A DNA stretch of 64,000 nucleotides from JACRPH01 sp041665465 (GCA_041665465.1 JBAYIU010000001.1:1178001-1242000); one strand, 5' to 3'; positions 16,853 through 26,490 are shown, counted from the first letter of the stretch. Translations and numbers: made by a program. The notes: generated from the sequence alone by a model not told the origin.

Positions 16853-18421
16853 TCAGCCATTTCCCAACCAGATATACTTCTTATCTTGATCAACAACTAC
16901 TTGTCCTTTCTCGTGAAGCCAATCTAATAGTTGCTGGAGATCAAAAATATCTTTGTATAGTCGTGTACTACTTAATTCTTCAAATATTTCTTTACAAGTT
17001 AGTTTAGAATTATTAATTAACAAGGTTTGGATCACACTTACTCGAGAGTTCTGTTTGTTTCCTTCCATTTTTGCTTTTGTCCATTTAAACTCCCTGCTTC
17101 CTAAGAAGCCAGAAAAGTTATCGATGGTTAGGCTTCTGGCTTTATCTAAATCTTCTGGAGATAAATTAGATTTATCATTAGCTCTAGCAATAGACTGAGC
17201 GATTCTTCTTATGTTTGGGCCAATCTTAACCATCATTGAATCAATTAACATCTTCCTCTGGACATCATCTTTATTACTGGAAGATAAATGAGCATCTAAG
17301 TCTATTTTTAATCGATTTAAGGTATTCTGAAGATGACATTCCATTTCTTCATTAAAAGAAGGTTTTATCTGCCTTAAATTTACTATTTGAATCCATAAGT
17401 CCTCATTTATGACTCTCCTTAAGTTTGTCAAATCAATATCTGAATCAGGCATTTCATCTATCTCTTGAGGAATAGTAATCTCTGTGTTTGAAAAGTTCTT
17501 AAGTAGATCGTTCCAGATATCACTAGTTGTTCCGGAAGATTGGTTAATGGTCGAAAAGATGGAATATTCTCCCGCAAATCTCTTTCTCTTATTAACTTCA
17601 TCATTAATGATATTATACTGGCTTCCCCAAACACCAGAAAGGAAATTTGAGCCAGAGAAAGGTCTTTCGGCAATCTTAAAAGTAATTCCTTCATCAATCT
17701 CAAAAGATGATCCTTGATATGAAACAGGTGGCGGATTAAATCCTCGATATTGCGGAGGAACCATTAGTTGAATGGTTTTAATTAGTTCTTGGGCAAATGT
17801 TGAACTTGTCGCAGTGGTAGCAACGGCAATTCCACCCACAGATCCACCAAAAGGAGCACTGTTAATCGGAGAAGACAAAGATAATGCCATCTGACCATCA
17901 TGATTTAAGTTTTCTGAGATTAATTTTTGAGTAATCTTTTTTTCATAAGGGATGTCTAAGTAAACACTATCTGATTCTAGTTGTTCCCATTCTTCCAAAA
18001 AGAGCATAGGATGTACCTTTTTGGTTTTTCTATCAAATACATTTGTTCTTTTTGACTTAATTATTCTAATTAAGGAGTAGTCGTCTGGTCTCTTCAAGTG
18101 TGTCCCAAACATACCTAAAATTAAGAATTGGGGAGAATTTTGAATAGCAGAGAGGCCGATAAAATTGAAATTGCCTTCTGAAGCAATAGCTGCTTTGATA
18201 CTTGAAGAAAGCTCGACAGGAACAACATAAAACGAGATTTCGTCTTGGTGTTGTGATTGTGAAGATCGGATAAATCGATTATACCATGTTCCAACTAGTT
18301 CTATTCTCTTTCTTTCATGCTTGTAGAATTCTTGATTGGTAAACTGCCTAAGCCAAGGATAAGTAGCTTCAGTATTCTTTTTCCATAGAAAGTACTCTCC
18401 TGATTTTAGACCATCCCCCAT
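16853..18421 (-). CDS. Uncharacterised protein with C-terminal winged-helix-like domain
   Basis: 522 residues. The N-terminal 160 residues are mixed alpha/beta; a small Gly/Ala/Ser-rich segment lies near 190-205 (FGGSVGGIAVATT); a helical middle region follows; the last 60 residues (VIQTLLINNSKLTCKEIFEELSSTRLYKDIFDLQQLLDWLHEKGQVVV) read as a winged helix with a KYIWLG wing. No nuclease or ATPase motif is evident. It may belong to the defence-like gene group on the same strand, but 360 non-coding bases separate them. Confidence 0.5.
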   Translation of the reverse strand: MGDGLKSGEYFLWKKNTEATYPWLRQFTNQEFYKHERKRIELVGTWYNRFIRSSQSQHQDEISFYVVPVELSSSIKAAIASEGNFNFIGLSAIQNSPQFLILGMFGTHLKRPDDYSLIRIIKSKRTNVFDRKTKKVHPMLFLEEWEQLESDSVYLDIPYEKKITQKLISENLNHDGQMALSLSSPINSAPFGGSVGGIAVATTATSSTFAQELIKTIQLMVPPQYRGFNPPPVSYQGSSFEIDEGITFKIAERPFSGSNFLSGVWGSQYNIINDEVNKRKRFAGEYSIFSTINQSSGTTSDIWNDLLKNFSNTEITIPQEIDEMPDSDIDLTNLRRVINEDLWIQIVNLRQIKPSFNEEMECHLQNTLNRLKIDLDAHLSSSNKDDVQRKMLIDSMMVKIGPNIRRIAQSIARANDKSNLSPEDLDKARSLTIDNFSGFLGSREFKWTKAKMEGNKQNSRVSVIQTLLINNSKLTCKEIFEELSSTRLYKDIFDLQQLLDWLHEKGQVVVDQDKKYIWLGNG

Positions 18422-18781
18422 TTTAAGGTTGAAAAGGAGACGAACTATATTAATTTTGTTGGGAAAGATTAGTTATAATCCCGCTTCTTTCTAAAGAACT
18501 TTATAGTATCCTTCATAACATCATAAACCTTAGTTAAATCTTTTTCTTTGATTAATAAGATTACTAGGATGAACTAGTATAATGTGTCTCGTATAAACTG
18601 CGGTGGTCCTTACTTTAATATTTGTGCTGCTGGTGAGGGGTTATATCTTTCCTTAATATCTTTTTCAAAGGATGATTTTTACAATCTCTTCAAAACAGAA
18701 ATGCAATGAGGATTAATACCGGTTAAGTTCAATTGTGTTTAAGTTCTAAATTACGGTAACGAGGGGGAGTTTTGTCTCAAC
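18422..18781. other. Gene-free stretch
   Basis: 360 bases with no supported gene. It probably holds the promoter of the 522-residue gene and the 3' end of the upstream nuclease operon. A minus-strand open stretch near 18469-18567 (reading ..KEKDLTKVYDVMKDTIKFF..) lacks a good start and may be a decayed fragment. Confidence 0.4.
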
Positions 18782-20320
18782 TTAGAATTCTATATCCAAT
18801 AAACGTACAATCTCTTCATTTATTCTATGCTGGGTGACAATAAAAAAGAAAGGTAGAAATAGTTTATATTTCTCCAAAAAATCATTATTTACTTTTGTAT
18901 CATATTTTAATTTAAGATTACTCCACCTTTCTTTCTGCACTGGAAACTCTGAGTGATTTGTTCCATGTTTATTCCAGAAATTAAACAGATCATAATTTGA
19001 GTCTGCCATAAATTTTTCAAACTGAATATGACTTATCTTTCTCCAATTATCTTCTAATAAATCTCGTTTATCTCTGCGTGTTATCATTGAGATCAGTGGT
19101 TCTATAGCATAGGAGCGACCCTTAAATTGATTAAAATCTATCGGTTCAATATTAAAGATAGCATTAAAAATATTTGAAACATCATAATATGGATTTGAGT
19201 ATGCAATTAATTTATTTCTAATTCCATTGTTACTTAAAGTAGCTTCCAGAAATATTTTTAGATAATTATCAGAGATTTTATTTTCTTTTTGTTTCTCTAA
19301 GTATTTTATTATATAAAACCAATAAGGAAAAGCTGATTCTCCCCAATACCACCCAAATTTAAGATTTTCTATGACTTTTTTCTTAGTTTTTTCATTATAA
19401 TCCTTATTCAAAATAGAATGTAGAGAAACTAAACCTAAGAGGATAGTGACTCGTGCTCTATACACATCTTTTCCGTCACCAAGAGATTCTCCTTCAAGAA
19501 AATTGTCTCTTTCATTAAATTCATTCACAATTGATTGTAAAGTATTATCTATATTTTGTCGAATTAATTTTAATGTCTGAATAATACTACTGTCTATAAT
19601 AGAATTTTCTTCAATATACTTAATTAAAGTAGACAGTAAAACTGACCATGCTTCAAATTGAGCAAAAAAATTATTCATTTTTTGATAATTTTTAAGCAAA
19701 TAAGACGTTAAAATTACTGAAGAGTAAATGGAATTCAATTTATTTGATTTTTGACCCTCGGCAATTAATATGTCCTCACTAATAAATTGAAAAAATTCTT
19801 TTTTCGGGAAAAAATCCGCTCCGTTTTTAGTGAAAAAATGGAGAAATTTTCCAAAACCTTCAAAAGATTTTGGGAGGAATATTCCTTGTTGGTCAAGAAA
19901 CATTTTAAGTAATTGATCTTTGTTTATTGTTTCTAACTGGCTAAAAACTTTATTAGTAGAGTTGATTTTATCTATCCTTTGAAAAACATCATCTTTGATA
20001 TCTCCATTAGTGACTAAGTATGACTTATGAGGTATTTTTTTGTCTATATTCGGATGATCACATGGACATTGCATCAAATCGTTAATTTCTCTTTGGATTT
20101 TATCATACACGCTTAGTGTAATATTCCCTGTTTTTAACTGATATGCCCAGACATTATTATTTGGATCTTTTGCAATAATATCTTTACCAAATTCTAATTG
20201 TCCATGTGGGGATATATATAATATCTCAAACCCCCTGGCTATTAAAACCTGACAGAACGGAATTTGGTAATTTCTTTCATTAGTATTAATCAACCAATGT
20301 TCTATTGCTCTCTCTATCAT
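18782..20320 (-). CDS. PD-(D/E)XK nuclease-like protein, candidate defence effector
   Basis: 512 residues. The N-terminus resembles Mrr-type/PD-(D/E)XK restriction domains: GFEILYISPHGQLEFGKDIIAKD then VWAYQLKTG, giving E43, D47 and Q61-x-K63, with the Q-x-K form typical of restriction endonuclease-like folds. The remaining 400 residues are helical and unrecognised and may be a sensor or helical-repeat region. It is the last gene of a run of overlapping genes on this strand (its start overlaps the 197-residue gene by 35 bases). DNA cleavage in response to a trigger is inferred. Confidence 0.6.
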   Translation of the reverse strand: MIERAIEHWLINTNERNYQIPFCQVLIARGFEILYISPHGQLEFGKDIIAKDPNNNVWAYQLKTGNITLSVYDKIQREINDLMQCPCDHPNIDKKIPHKSYLVTNGDIKDDVFQRIDKINSTNKVFSQLETINKDQLLKMFLDQQGIFLPKSFEGFGKFLHFFTKNGADFFPKKEFFQFISEDILIAEGQKSNKLNSIYSSVILTSYLLKNYQKMNNFFAQFEAWSVLLSTLIKYIEENSIIDSSIIQTLKLIRQNIDNTLQSIVNEFNERDNFLEGESLGDGKDVYRARVTILLGLVSLHSILNKDYNEKTKKKVIENLKFGWYWGESAFPYWFYIIKYLEKQKENKISDNYLKIFLEATLSNNGIRNKLIAYSNPYYDVSNIFNAIFNIEPIDFNQFKGRSYAIEPLISMITRRDKRDLLEDNWRKISHIQFEKFMADSNYDLFNFWNKHGTNHSEFPVQKERWSNLKLKYDTKVNNDFLEKYKLFLPFFFIVTQHRINEEIVRLLDIEF

Positions 20321-20879
20321 TCCATTCCTCCTTTTTCTTTTTCATTAGATCTTCAAATTTTTTCTTATGTTCCAAATCTTTTTCCCATATGGGAAGATTT
20401 TCTTGAATTTTCTTTCCAAGTTCTGGACTTACAAACATTGTTGGCATACAAGGATTTCCATTATCATCAAAATCGATTTCCATTTTTTCAAGAGCTTCTA
20501 GAAAAACATCTGAACTTAATTCTTTTCCTTTTGCATCAACTCTATTGCCAGTCTCCTCAGTAATCTTATCAAAAGTTGAAAAAATCTTTCTTCCTAATTG
20601 TGATTGAATGTCAGAACTAACTTCATTAGCTGCAGATATGAATCCATTGACACCATTATCAATAATTTCTTGATTGTGAACACTAAACTTGCTTTTAAAT
20701 TCGTCAAACGTCGTTTCTTTCTTAATTCCCTCAATAGTATAATATACTAATTTATCCCCTTCCAGAATATGTATCTTAGTTATCGCTGATAATAAAGGAT
20801 CTGCATTCGATTTCAGTCTGATATACTCATTAAACCTTTTCTTTATTTCAGATTTAAGTACTGGGAAGTCGGGTAACAT
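20286..20879 (-). CDS. Uncharacterised partner of the nuclease-like protein
   Basis: 197 residues, soluble, mainly helical with a very basic/acidic C-terminal helix (KKKFEDLMKKKKEEW). No known motif. Overlaps the nuclease gene by 35 bases and abuts the upstream membrane gene (one-base overlap), so it is part of the same operon. Could be a regulator or adaptor. Confidence 0.5.
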   Translation of the reverse strand: MLPDFPVLKSEIKKRFNEYIRLKSNADPLLSAITKIHILEGDKLVYYTIEGIKKETTFDEFKSKFSVHNQEIIDNGVNGFISAANEVSSDIQSQLGRKIFSTFDKITEETGNRVDAKGKELSSDVFLEALEKMEIDFDDNGNPCMPTMFVSPELGKKIQENLPIWEKDLEHKKKFEDLMKKKKEEWNDRESNRTLVD

Positions 20880-21502
20880 CAGTCCTCCCCTTCTTTTTCG
20901 TGAGGAATAAATTCTGGATCATCCTCTCTTTTATCAATGTGACCACAATATTTACATTTAAATTCTCTTTTGGTAGTGATATGGGTTCCTTCACGTGCAT
21001 CAACTTCTTCAACATCTGGCAACACATGCTCTACATATGCGTATGTTTTTTCGCATTCCTCATTTTTACATTTAGTATGATAAAAAAAAGCAACCGAACC
21101 TAAAGAAATTGCTCCCAAGATAAGCATTACTGAACTGAGATAAATCACAAAATTATATGGGAGAGCAGGAATCCAATTTAAAAAACCAGCAATATTTTGA
21201 GTCCCTTTTAACCAACCAAAGATACCTAATATACTTAGTGGAATGTCAATAATTCCAAAGATAGTTAACTTCTTTTCTCCAATTTTTTCCATTAATATAG
21301 GGGCAATAAAATCATAAATTGCAGTATCCAACTTTTTCCCCTTATACCTTTTAACATTATCATGATAAGTAATGTTAACATTGCTGTTTCCGGATGCATG
21401 CACATTTGGAGAATTGTGCTTATTAATAGTACTGCCGCTTATAGCTACGTCTCCCTCAAATCTTGCGCGGTCTCCTATATGCGTAGAATTATTTTTTGAC
21501 AA
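20879..21502 (-). CDS. Two-helix membrane protein with IGD-type motif and zinc ribbon
   Basis: 207 residues. The N-terminus carries the short beta-like motif IGDRARFEGDVAISGSTI (9-26), shared with the upstream gene product. A soluble segment, two membrane helices (about 80-105 and 115-140) and a C-terminal zinc ribbon (CKNEEC .. CKYC) follow. Overlaps the upstream gene by 14 bases. The layout suggests a membrane-anchored sensor or effector; no family was recognised. Confidence 0.55.
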   Translation of the reverse strand: MSKNNSTHIGDRARFEGDVAISGSTINKHNSPNVHASGNSNVNITYHDNVKRYKGKKLDTAIYDFIAPILMEKIGEKKLTIFGIIDIPLSILGIFGWLKGTQNIAGFLNWIPALPYNFVIYLSSVMLILGAISLGSVAFFYHTKCKNEECEKTYAYVEHVLPDVEEVDAREGTHITTKREFKCKYCGHIDKREDDPEFIPHEKEGED

Positions 21503-21806
21503 TTTTACTACCCCCTACAGCAGTATCACCATGAAAATTAGCATTATCTCCTATGTTTATTACATTTGTACGTATGTCACCGGAAGTTTTCTCACTTTCA
21601 GGTTCATCATCATCTTTATTGAACGACTTAAAGAAACTAATCAATTCTTTTATCCATTTAGCTACTTCTAAGAAATTTAGACTGATACCACCTGCGATTA
21701 TAAATAACCCCGTAATAATTTGGCTTTGAAAGAAGATAAGATAAATCCCAATAATCATTGCAAAAAAAACAATAACTATTGATTTGATATTTATTTTTTT
21801 ATTCAT
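21489..21806 (-). CDS. Small two-helix membrane protein with IGD-type motif
   Basis: 105 residues: two N-terminal membrane helices (about 8-25 and 30-50), an acidic linker, then INIGDNANFHGDTAVGGSKI at the C-terminus, matching the N-terminal motif of the next gene. The motif lies at the tail here and at the head there, so the two proteins may associate through it. Overlaps both neighbours. Confidence 0.55.
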   Translation of the reverse strand: MNKKINIKSIVIVFFAMIIGIYLIFFQSQIITGLFIIAGGISLNFLEVAKWIKELISFFKSFNKDDDEPESEKTSGDIRTNVINIGDNANFHGDTAVGGSKIVKK

Positions 21807-22900
21807 CTTTCAATCCACCTTCTAATAGGATAAAAAATAACGAATCCTAAACAGACTAATGCCAATGCTTCTGACCATTTGATAAAAACCAAGTTATATT
21901 TTCTCATCTCACAAACAGGATTTTGCTCGGAAAACGATTCCTTTATTACTGGAAGAGCAGATATGCAATCGTAATATGCCGCTCTAATCCTACTTCTTTC
22001 ATTCTTAATATTATAATATGTTTGTTTCGCTTCCTCAATAGACTCAATCTCTTCTGGTCTTTCTCTCAAGATCCAAGAATTTAGTCCACTATAATAAGTT
22101 AGATTAGCATCAAGAATGTCTATTTTTTCACTATGGGGTAATATAACACAAGATTGATTTTGAGTTATGTAAGGTAGAGCTTGTTCAACACAATTGCGTA
22201 ATTCTGCAAGGTCTGTTTTATAATAACCTCTCAATAAAATCCAATAAGCATTATATGCATGAAGTAAAGAGTTATTTTCATTTAACTCGTTATGTGTTTC
22301 CTCAATTTCTTCTCCCCCTTTTTGTCTATCTTCTATAATAGATTTTGTTTCATTTTTACTTAGAATTTCATTTGCAGATTCTGTAAAAAGTCTATCAAAT
22401 CCTTCCTTAGCTTTTTTTACAAGTTCTTCCTGAGTTTCAGGTAATTCATAATCTTCCTTGCAATTAGATCCATCAAAATTCAATTCTATATCTTTAACAT
22501 TATCTATTGGAGAAACATACACCAGCTGGTTATTACAACCTTCTGGATCGGCAGTAACTATTACTTCCATTGGAATTGGAACCCAGAAAGACATAGAAAA
22601 TTTTCCCCCCTTATCTGTCCATTTAATCAATGAGATATCCATTTGTTTCCCTTGCTCTCCCACATTTTTCATAAAATAAAATGGGTAATATACCCTTACA
22701 TAATCAGGTAGATGAGAAGAGTTTAAACTAGTATCCTTAACAATACCGTTTAGAGTTACATAGAATCCATCCTTTGTTGAATCGGATGGAATTAAAAATT
22801 TCAATGATATAGTAAATAATATAATCAATATGACTAAACCTATAAGTACATACTTAAAGATGCCTCTTAATGTATTAATCTTTTCTTCTTTTGATTTCAT
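21803..22900 (-). CDS. Membrane protein with extracellular beta and helical domains
   Basis: 365 residues. A membrane helix at about 15-35, a beta-sandwich-like extracellular part (LNGIVKDTS .. GKFSMSFWVPIPMEVIVTADPEG), a helical region rich in Glu and Asn with several Cys, and a C-terminal membrane helix (about 342-360) ending RRWIER. Its stop overlaps the next gene by 4 bases and its start overlaps the stop of a small upstream frame (ATGA). Unknown family; may be the surface sensor of this operon. Confidence 0.5.
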   Translation of the reverse strand: MKSKEEKINTLRGIFKYVLIGLVILIILFTISLKFLIPSDSTKDGFYVTLNGIVKDTSLNSSHLPDYVRVYYPFYFMKNVGEQGKQMDISLIKWTDKGGKFSMSFWVPIPMEVIVTADPEGCNNQLVYVSPIDNVKDIELNFDGSNCKEDYELPETQEELVKKAKEGFDRLFTESANEILSKNETKSIIEDRQKGGEEIEETHNELNENNSLLHAYNAYWILLRGYYKTDLAELRNCVEQALPYITQNQSCVILPHSEKIDILDANLTYYSGLNSWILRERPEEIESIEEAKQTYYNIKNERSRIRAAYYDCISALPVIKESFSEQNPVCEMRKYNLVFIKWSEALALVCLGFVIFYPIRRWIER

Positions 22901-23028
22901 TTTTCATAAAATCCTCCACTTTTCTTTAGAGAAGCGATAATGTCTTCCCTTTTTGTCTCCAAGAGGTATTTGGTTATATAAGGCATAATTCCAGATATAT
23001 GGTCAATTAGTTTATATATTTTGTTCAC
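22897..23028 (-). CDS. Small protein of about 43 residues heading the operon
   Basis: A GTG-initiated frame encoding (M)NKIYKLIDHISGIMPYI.. and ending in GGFYEK. Its TGA overlaps the ATG of the 365-residue gene (ATGA), which is the usual sign of coupled translation. The GGAGG that precedes the downstream ATG lies inside this frame. Amphipathic and basic. No homologue recognised; existence is moderately supported. Confidence 0.42.
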   Translation of the reverse strand: MNKIYKLIDHISGIMPYITKYLLETKREDIIASLKKSGGFYEK

Positions 23029-23167
23029 TTCTAGACCATTAATTAGAATAAATTAAGTATCCATCACCTCTCTTTTCCTCCTCACTTACTCCTTATTCTC
23101 TAACACTTTATGCAAGTAAGTTATCGGTTTAATATCTACAATCTTCGTTACATGGATAAAATACTTC

Positions 23168-23425
23168 TTATCCTTGCTTAGACTCATTTGTGTTTCCACT
23201 ATGGGTTGTTTTGGTTCCATGTTCGTGTCCCTCCGTTTTTATGAATTCTATGATCCAATGGATGACTTCCATCAGTATCAAGATGACTAATATCCCTATC
23301 CCTGTCCAGAAGATTACCGTAACCAGAACTGGACGGATAAAATCAAACCTACTGCCTATCAGATCAAAGATAAAGGCAGACAAGATTACTCCTAGTGCTA
23401 ATAGATATCTTACGTATAGTTTCAT
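23168..23425 (-). CDS. Small two-helix membrane protein of the secretion cluster
   Basis: 85 residues with two membrane helices (about 7-25 and 31-55) and a polar tail rich in His, Thr and Gly (GHEHGTKTTHSG). Its ATG overlaps the stop of VirB4 (ATGA), so it is translated from the same transcript. Probably a small structural partner of the secretion system. Confidence 0.6.
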   Translation of the reverse strand: MKLYVRYLLALGVILSAFIFDLIGSRFDFIRPVLVTVIFWTGIGILVILILMEVIHWIIEFIKTEGHEHGTKTTHSGNTNESKQG

Positions 23426-26400
23426 AGTTTACCTCCGTTAGAATTATCTCTAAGTAGCGGGGACAATTGAACCTCATTAGAGCTAGAGATGTCCCCGCCT
23501 TCTGGAACAGAAGCAAATTTTGGCTCCTTTGAAGCAAAATACTCTTTCTTTAATATTGCTGATATTTCTCTTCTAGAATAAGTCTTACCTAAAGTAGTAT
23601 ACTTCTCTTTATCCCGCCAATCAACTACCACAAAGAACCAATCAGCATATTTCTTTTTGAGAAGTTTTACCTTTTCCAATAAACTTTTCTTATCTCGCTC
23701 AAAAGCGTTTCCTGTTTCCACTTCAATGGCTACCTTCTTTCCTTCCCAGCTAAAAACAATATCTGCATTAGAACTGACAAATAATTCCACTTCTGAAGTA
23801 AATTTCTTGATGTACTCTTCAATTGCTTTAATCACAAAGAAATGTTCAGGGCTTTCATTATATCTTGGCTTCAATAAATATTCTTCTTGTCTTCCGCCAA
23901 ATAATCCGATATGAGCAGATAGTTCATACCCCTGTTTTAACAGGTCTTCTACTTCTTCAGAAGTCAAAAAACTTTTCCTAAAGTAACCTTTAGAATAATC
24001 CAAACTCTTTTCAAATTCTGAGACCACTTCATTAGCTTTATCCCTCTCTTTCTTCAAACGTTCATCGGCATTCGTGGTTATGACAGAATGTTCTTCAGGA
24101 GAAGCGATAATCTTGATTTCAGAATGTTCATTAGAAATGATTATAATTCCTTCTCCGGTCTGAGCGGTAAGCAGTTTCTCTCTTTCTTTCAAAGATAACT
24201 GAAAGGTCTTCTCAACTAATTCAATAATGGAAGGCTTCTGTCTCAAAAGCAGAGTATATTCAGAATTATTGAGCAAAGCCTTTCCGGCATCATTTCGTAA
24301 CAAATCTCCCACATCTTGAGTAATCAATAATAATCCCAAATTGAACTTGCGGCAAGTCTTAACAATCTTGAAGATGTATCCCTCGTCTTCGGTTCTCTCC
24401 AATAATGACCAAGCCTCATCTACTACTAAGATTTTCCTCTCAATATCTTTCTTCATTTTCATGTAAACGTAATCGAGAATCAGAAACATCACAGCAGGCT
24501 TGACTTGGTTGGGCATATCTCCGATATTGAAACAAACAAACCGATTCTGAAAATTAAGATTAGTCTGCTTATTCAAAAAGTTAAAAACTCCCGTAACATA
24601 CATTTCTATCCTGTTAATCAAGGAGCGATAAGTCTCCTTCTCCACCACCGTAGCTTCTTTAGACATACTAACTAACTCATGGAGGAGATCCGCCATAATC
24701 GGCGGCTCCTTTCTCCAAGTAGTCTTGTCGTTGGTTATTCCCTTGGTAGCATAGATACCAGTAAGAGCTCTATCTAGAACAGCCTTCTGAATCTCCGAAG
24801 TTTGACCAAGCATTATAGGAAATAGGTCAAGAAGCGTGAGTTTCTTCTCATCAAAATCATGTCCCATCAAGTCAAGTGGGTTAATGATAGTTTCTGATTC
24901 TCTACTGATGTTAATTATCTGCCCTTGGAATTTATCCACCAAATCAACATATTCGCCTTGAGGATCAATTACCATGACTTTAGTGCCGTTCAAGAGTAAT
25001 CGGGAGATCATTAGTTTGGTAAAGTAAGACTTGCCGCCACCGGAAGAAGCCAGAACTACACCGTTGGCATTATACAATTTGAAGATGTCTTTGATAATGG
25101 GAATATTATTCTTGTTCAATCCTAAGAGAATGCCGGTTTCATCTACTTGTAAGAATTGGGAAGTAAACGGATAGAAAGCGGATAAAGCTTGAGTGGTCAC
25201 GTTCCTTTTGATGTTTAATTCATCTTTACCCAGAGGAACAGTAGATTTTATTCCTTTATGTTGTTCATAGATGGGAATAACCGGAATCATCAAAAGAGCG
25301 TTTAATTCTGATTCAATTTTCTTGGTGAGCATATTCAACTCTTCTTTGTTCTTGCCTTTGCAAGTGATATAAAGCGAGACGTTGAAGAGCTTCTCATCTC
25401 CTTTCTGTAAGTTCTCTAAAACCATTTTAGTATCATTATACTTAATTTCTAATGAAGGGTTGATAATACCTTTATTCTGCATTGACCATAAATCACCTCT
25501 CTGCTTCTGTAATTCTCGATTGAGCATGACCATCTGCTGTTCGATGTCGTAAGGCTCGATATGCAGAGCAATATCAAAATCTCCGTTGATAGTGATTATT
25601 TTATCTAAGAAACCTTCTTCTACCGTTCTCGGATATCCCTTAACGGCTATAGTTCGACAGAAGACGTTGTTAATTTGGGTATCTTTAGGATTATTTATGA
25701 ATACTTTTGGAGCGACCATGTCAAAGAGATAATCTCCTTTAGCTACTTTATCCTCTTCAGCGTAAATATCATTAAAGAAGCTGCTTAACACAAATTGCAG
25801 TTCTTGATCTTTTAATTTGGTGTGTTTAAGGTTCATATTCTTGAGAAGTTCTTCACACACCCCTACTTGAACGGTTAAGTCTTCTTTTTCTGGGATGATA
25901 ATGTAGAAAGAACGATTCAGTAAACCTCTGGAAGCAATCATCTTATAGAGATGTTCTTTAAAATCTTTGAAGAGGTTGGAATATTTCTCAGACTTATTTT
26001 CTAAGTGGGCTAAGTAGTTGTCTAAGTTTAAAGCGTCCGTAGCAATAATAATTTGAATTGGGAAATCTAAGCTGTTTAGGAATTTTTGGAAAGTGCTGAT
26101 AACGATTTGTTGCTCTTGTTTGTTTCTTAAGGAGAAATTGATTGGTTCGACTTTGATGATGGATATTTTGCTATCATTCAAGATTAGAACATCATTCTTA
26201 ATTTCTCTGAGATTTAGGAATTGCTTAATCTTTTCCTCGTTCAGTTCTCTTGATAGTAACCATTTAATCCAGTTTACAGATGCTTTAGGTATATTGGTGA
26301 ACATAAAGAGAATGGCTAGTCCAGAAGGAATTAAAGCCAGAGTTACTCTGTAAGGGAAATCTAAGGGTGTTTTGAAGAGAAGAGCTAAAGCTATGGGTAA

Positions 26401-26490
26401 GAAGATTATCGCATATAAAAGCTGTCGGAACGTCAGTCCGAAGATAATCTTCTCTTGGTATTCTAGCTGTTGGGGTATTTCGTAAGACAT
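23422..26490 (-). CDS. virB4: VirB4-like conjugation ATPase with PrgI-type N-terminus and fused nuclease-like domain
   Basis: 1022 residues. Residues 1-75 (QQLEYQEKIIFGLTFRQLLYAIIF, two membrane helices) match PrgI-type VirB3-like anchors. A VirB4/TraC ATPase follows, with Walker A SSGGGKSYFTK near 482 and Walker B KILVVDEAWSLLE near 687, then LLLITQDVGDLL. The last 150 residues are an added domain with ADIVFSWEGKKVAIEVETG (about 905-925), the D..(E)xE/K pattern of PD-(D/E)XK nucleases. VirB4 powers pilus assembly and substrate transfer. The extra domain could be a DNA-processing module in an element that lacks a recognisable relaxase. Confidence 0.88.
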   Translation of the reverse strand: MSYEIPQQLEYQEKIIFGLTFRQLLYAIIFLPIALALLFKTPLDFPYRVTLALIPSGLAILFMFTNIPKASVNWIKWLLSRELNEEKIKQFLNLREIKNDVLILNDSKISIIKVEPINFSLRNKQEQQIVISTFQKFLNSLDFPIQIIIATDALNLDNYLAHLENKSEKYSNLFKDFKEHLYKMIASRGLLNRSFYIIIPEKEDLTVQVGVCEELLKNMNLKHTKLKDQELQFVLSSFFNDIYAEEDKVAKGDYLFDMVAPKVFINNPKDTQINNVFCRTIAVKGYPRTVEEGFLDKIITINGDFDIALHIEPYDIEQQMVMLNRELQKQRGDLWSMQNKGIINPSLEIKYNDTKMVLENLQKGDEKLFNVSLYITCKGKNKEELNMLTKKIESELNALLMIPVIPIYEQHKGIKSTVPLGKDELNIKRNVTTQALSAFYPFTSQFLQVDETGILLGLNKNNIPIIKDIFKLYNANGVVLASSGGGKSYFTKLMISRLLLNGTKVMVIDPQGEYVDLVDKFQGQIINISRESETIINPLDLMGHDFDEKKLTLLDLFPIMLGQTSEIQKAVLDRALTGIYATKGITNDKTTWRKEPPIMADLLHELVSMSKEATVVEKETYRSLINRIEMYVTGVFNFLNKQTNLNFQNRFVCFNIGDMPNQVKPAVMFLILDYVYMKMKKDIERKILVVDEAWSLLERTEDEGYIFKIVKTCRKFNLGLLLITQDVGDLLRNDAGKALLNNSEYTLLLRQKPSIIELVEKTFQLSLKEREKLLTAQTGEGIIIISNEHSEIKIIASPEEHSVITTNADERLKKERDKANEVVSEFEKSLDYSKGYFRKSFLTSEEVEDLLKQGYELSAHIGLFGGRQEEYLLKPRYNESPEHFFVIKAIEEYIKKFTSEVELFVSSNADIVFSWEGKKVAIEVETGNAFERDKKSLLEKVKLLKKKYADWFFVVVDWRDKEKYTTLGKTYSRREISAILKKEYFASKEPKFASVPEGGDISSSNEVQLSPLLRDNSNGGKL

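Noticed and set aside
18469..18567. Short minus-strand coding-like stretch
   Set aside because: No start codon in a sensible place and only about 30 codons; at best a decayed fragment.
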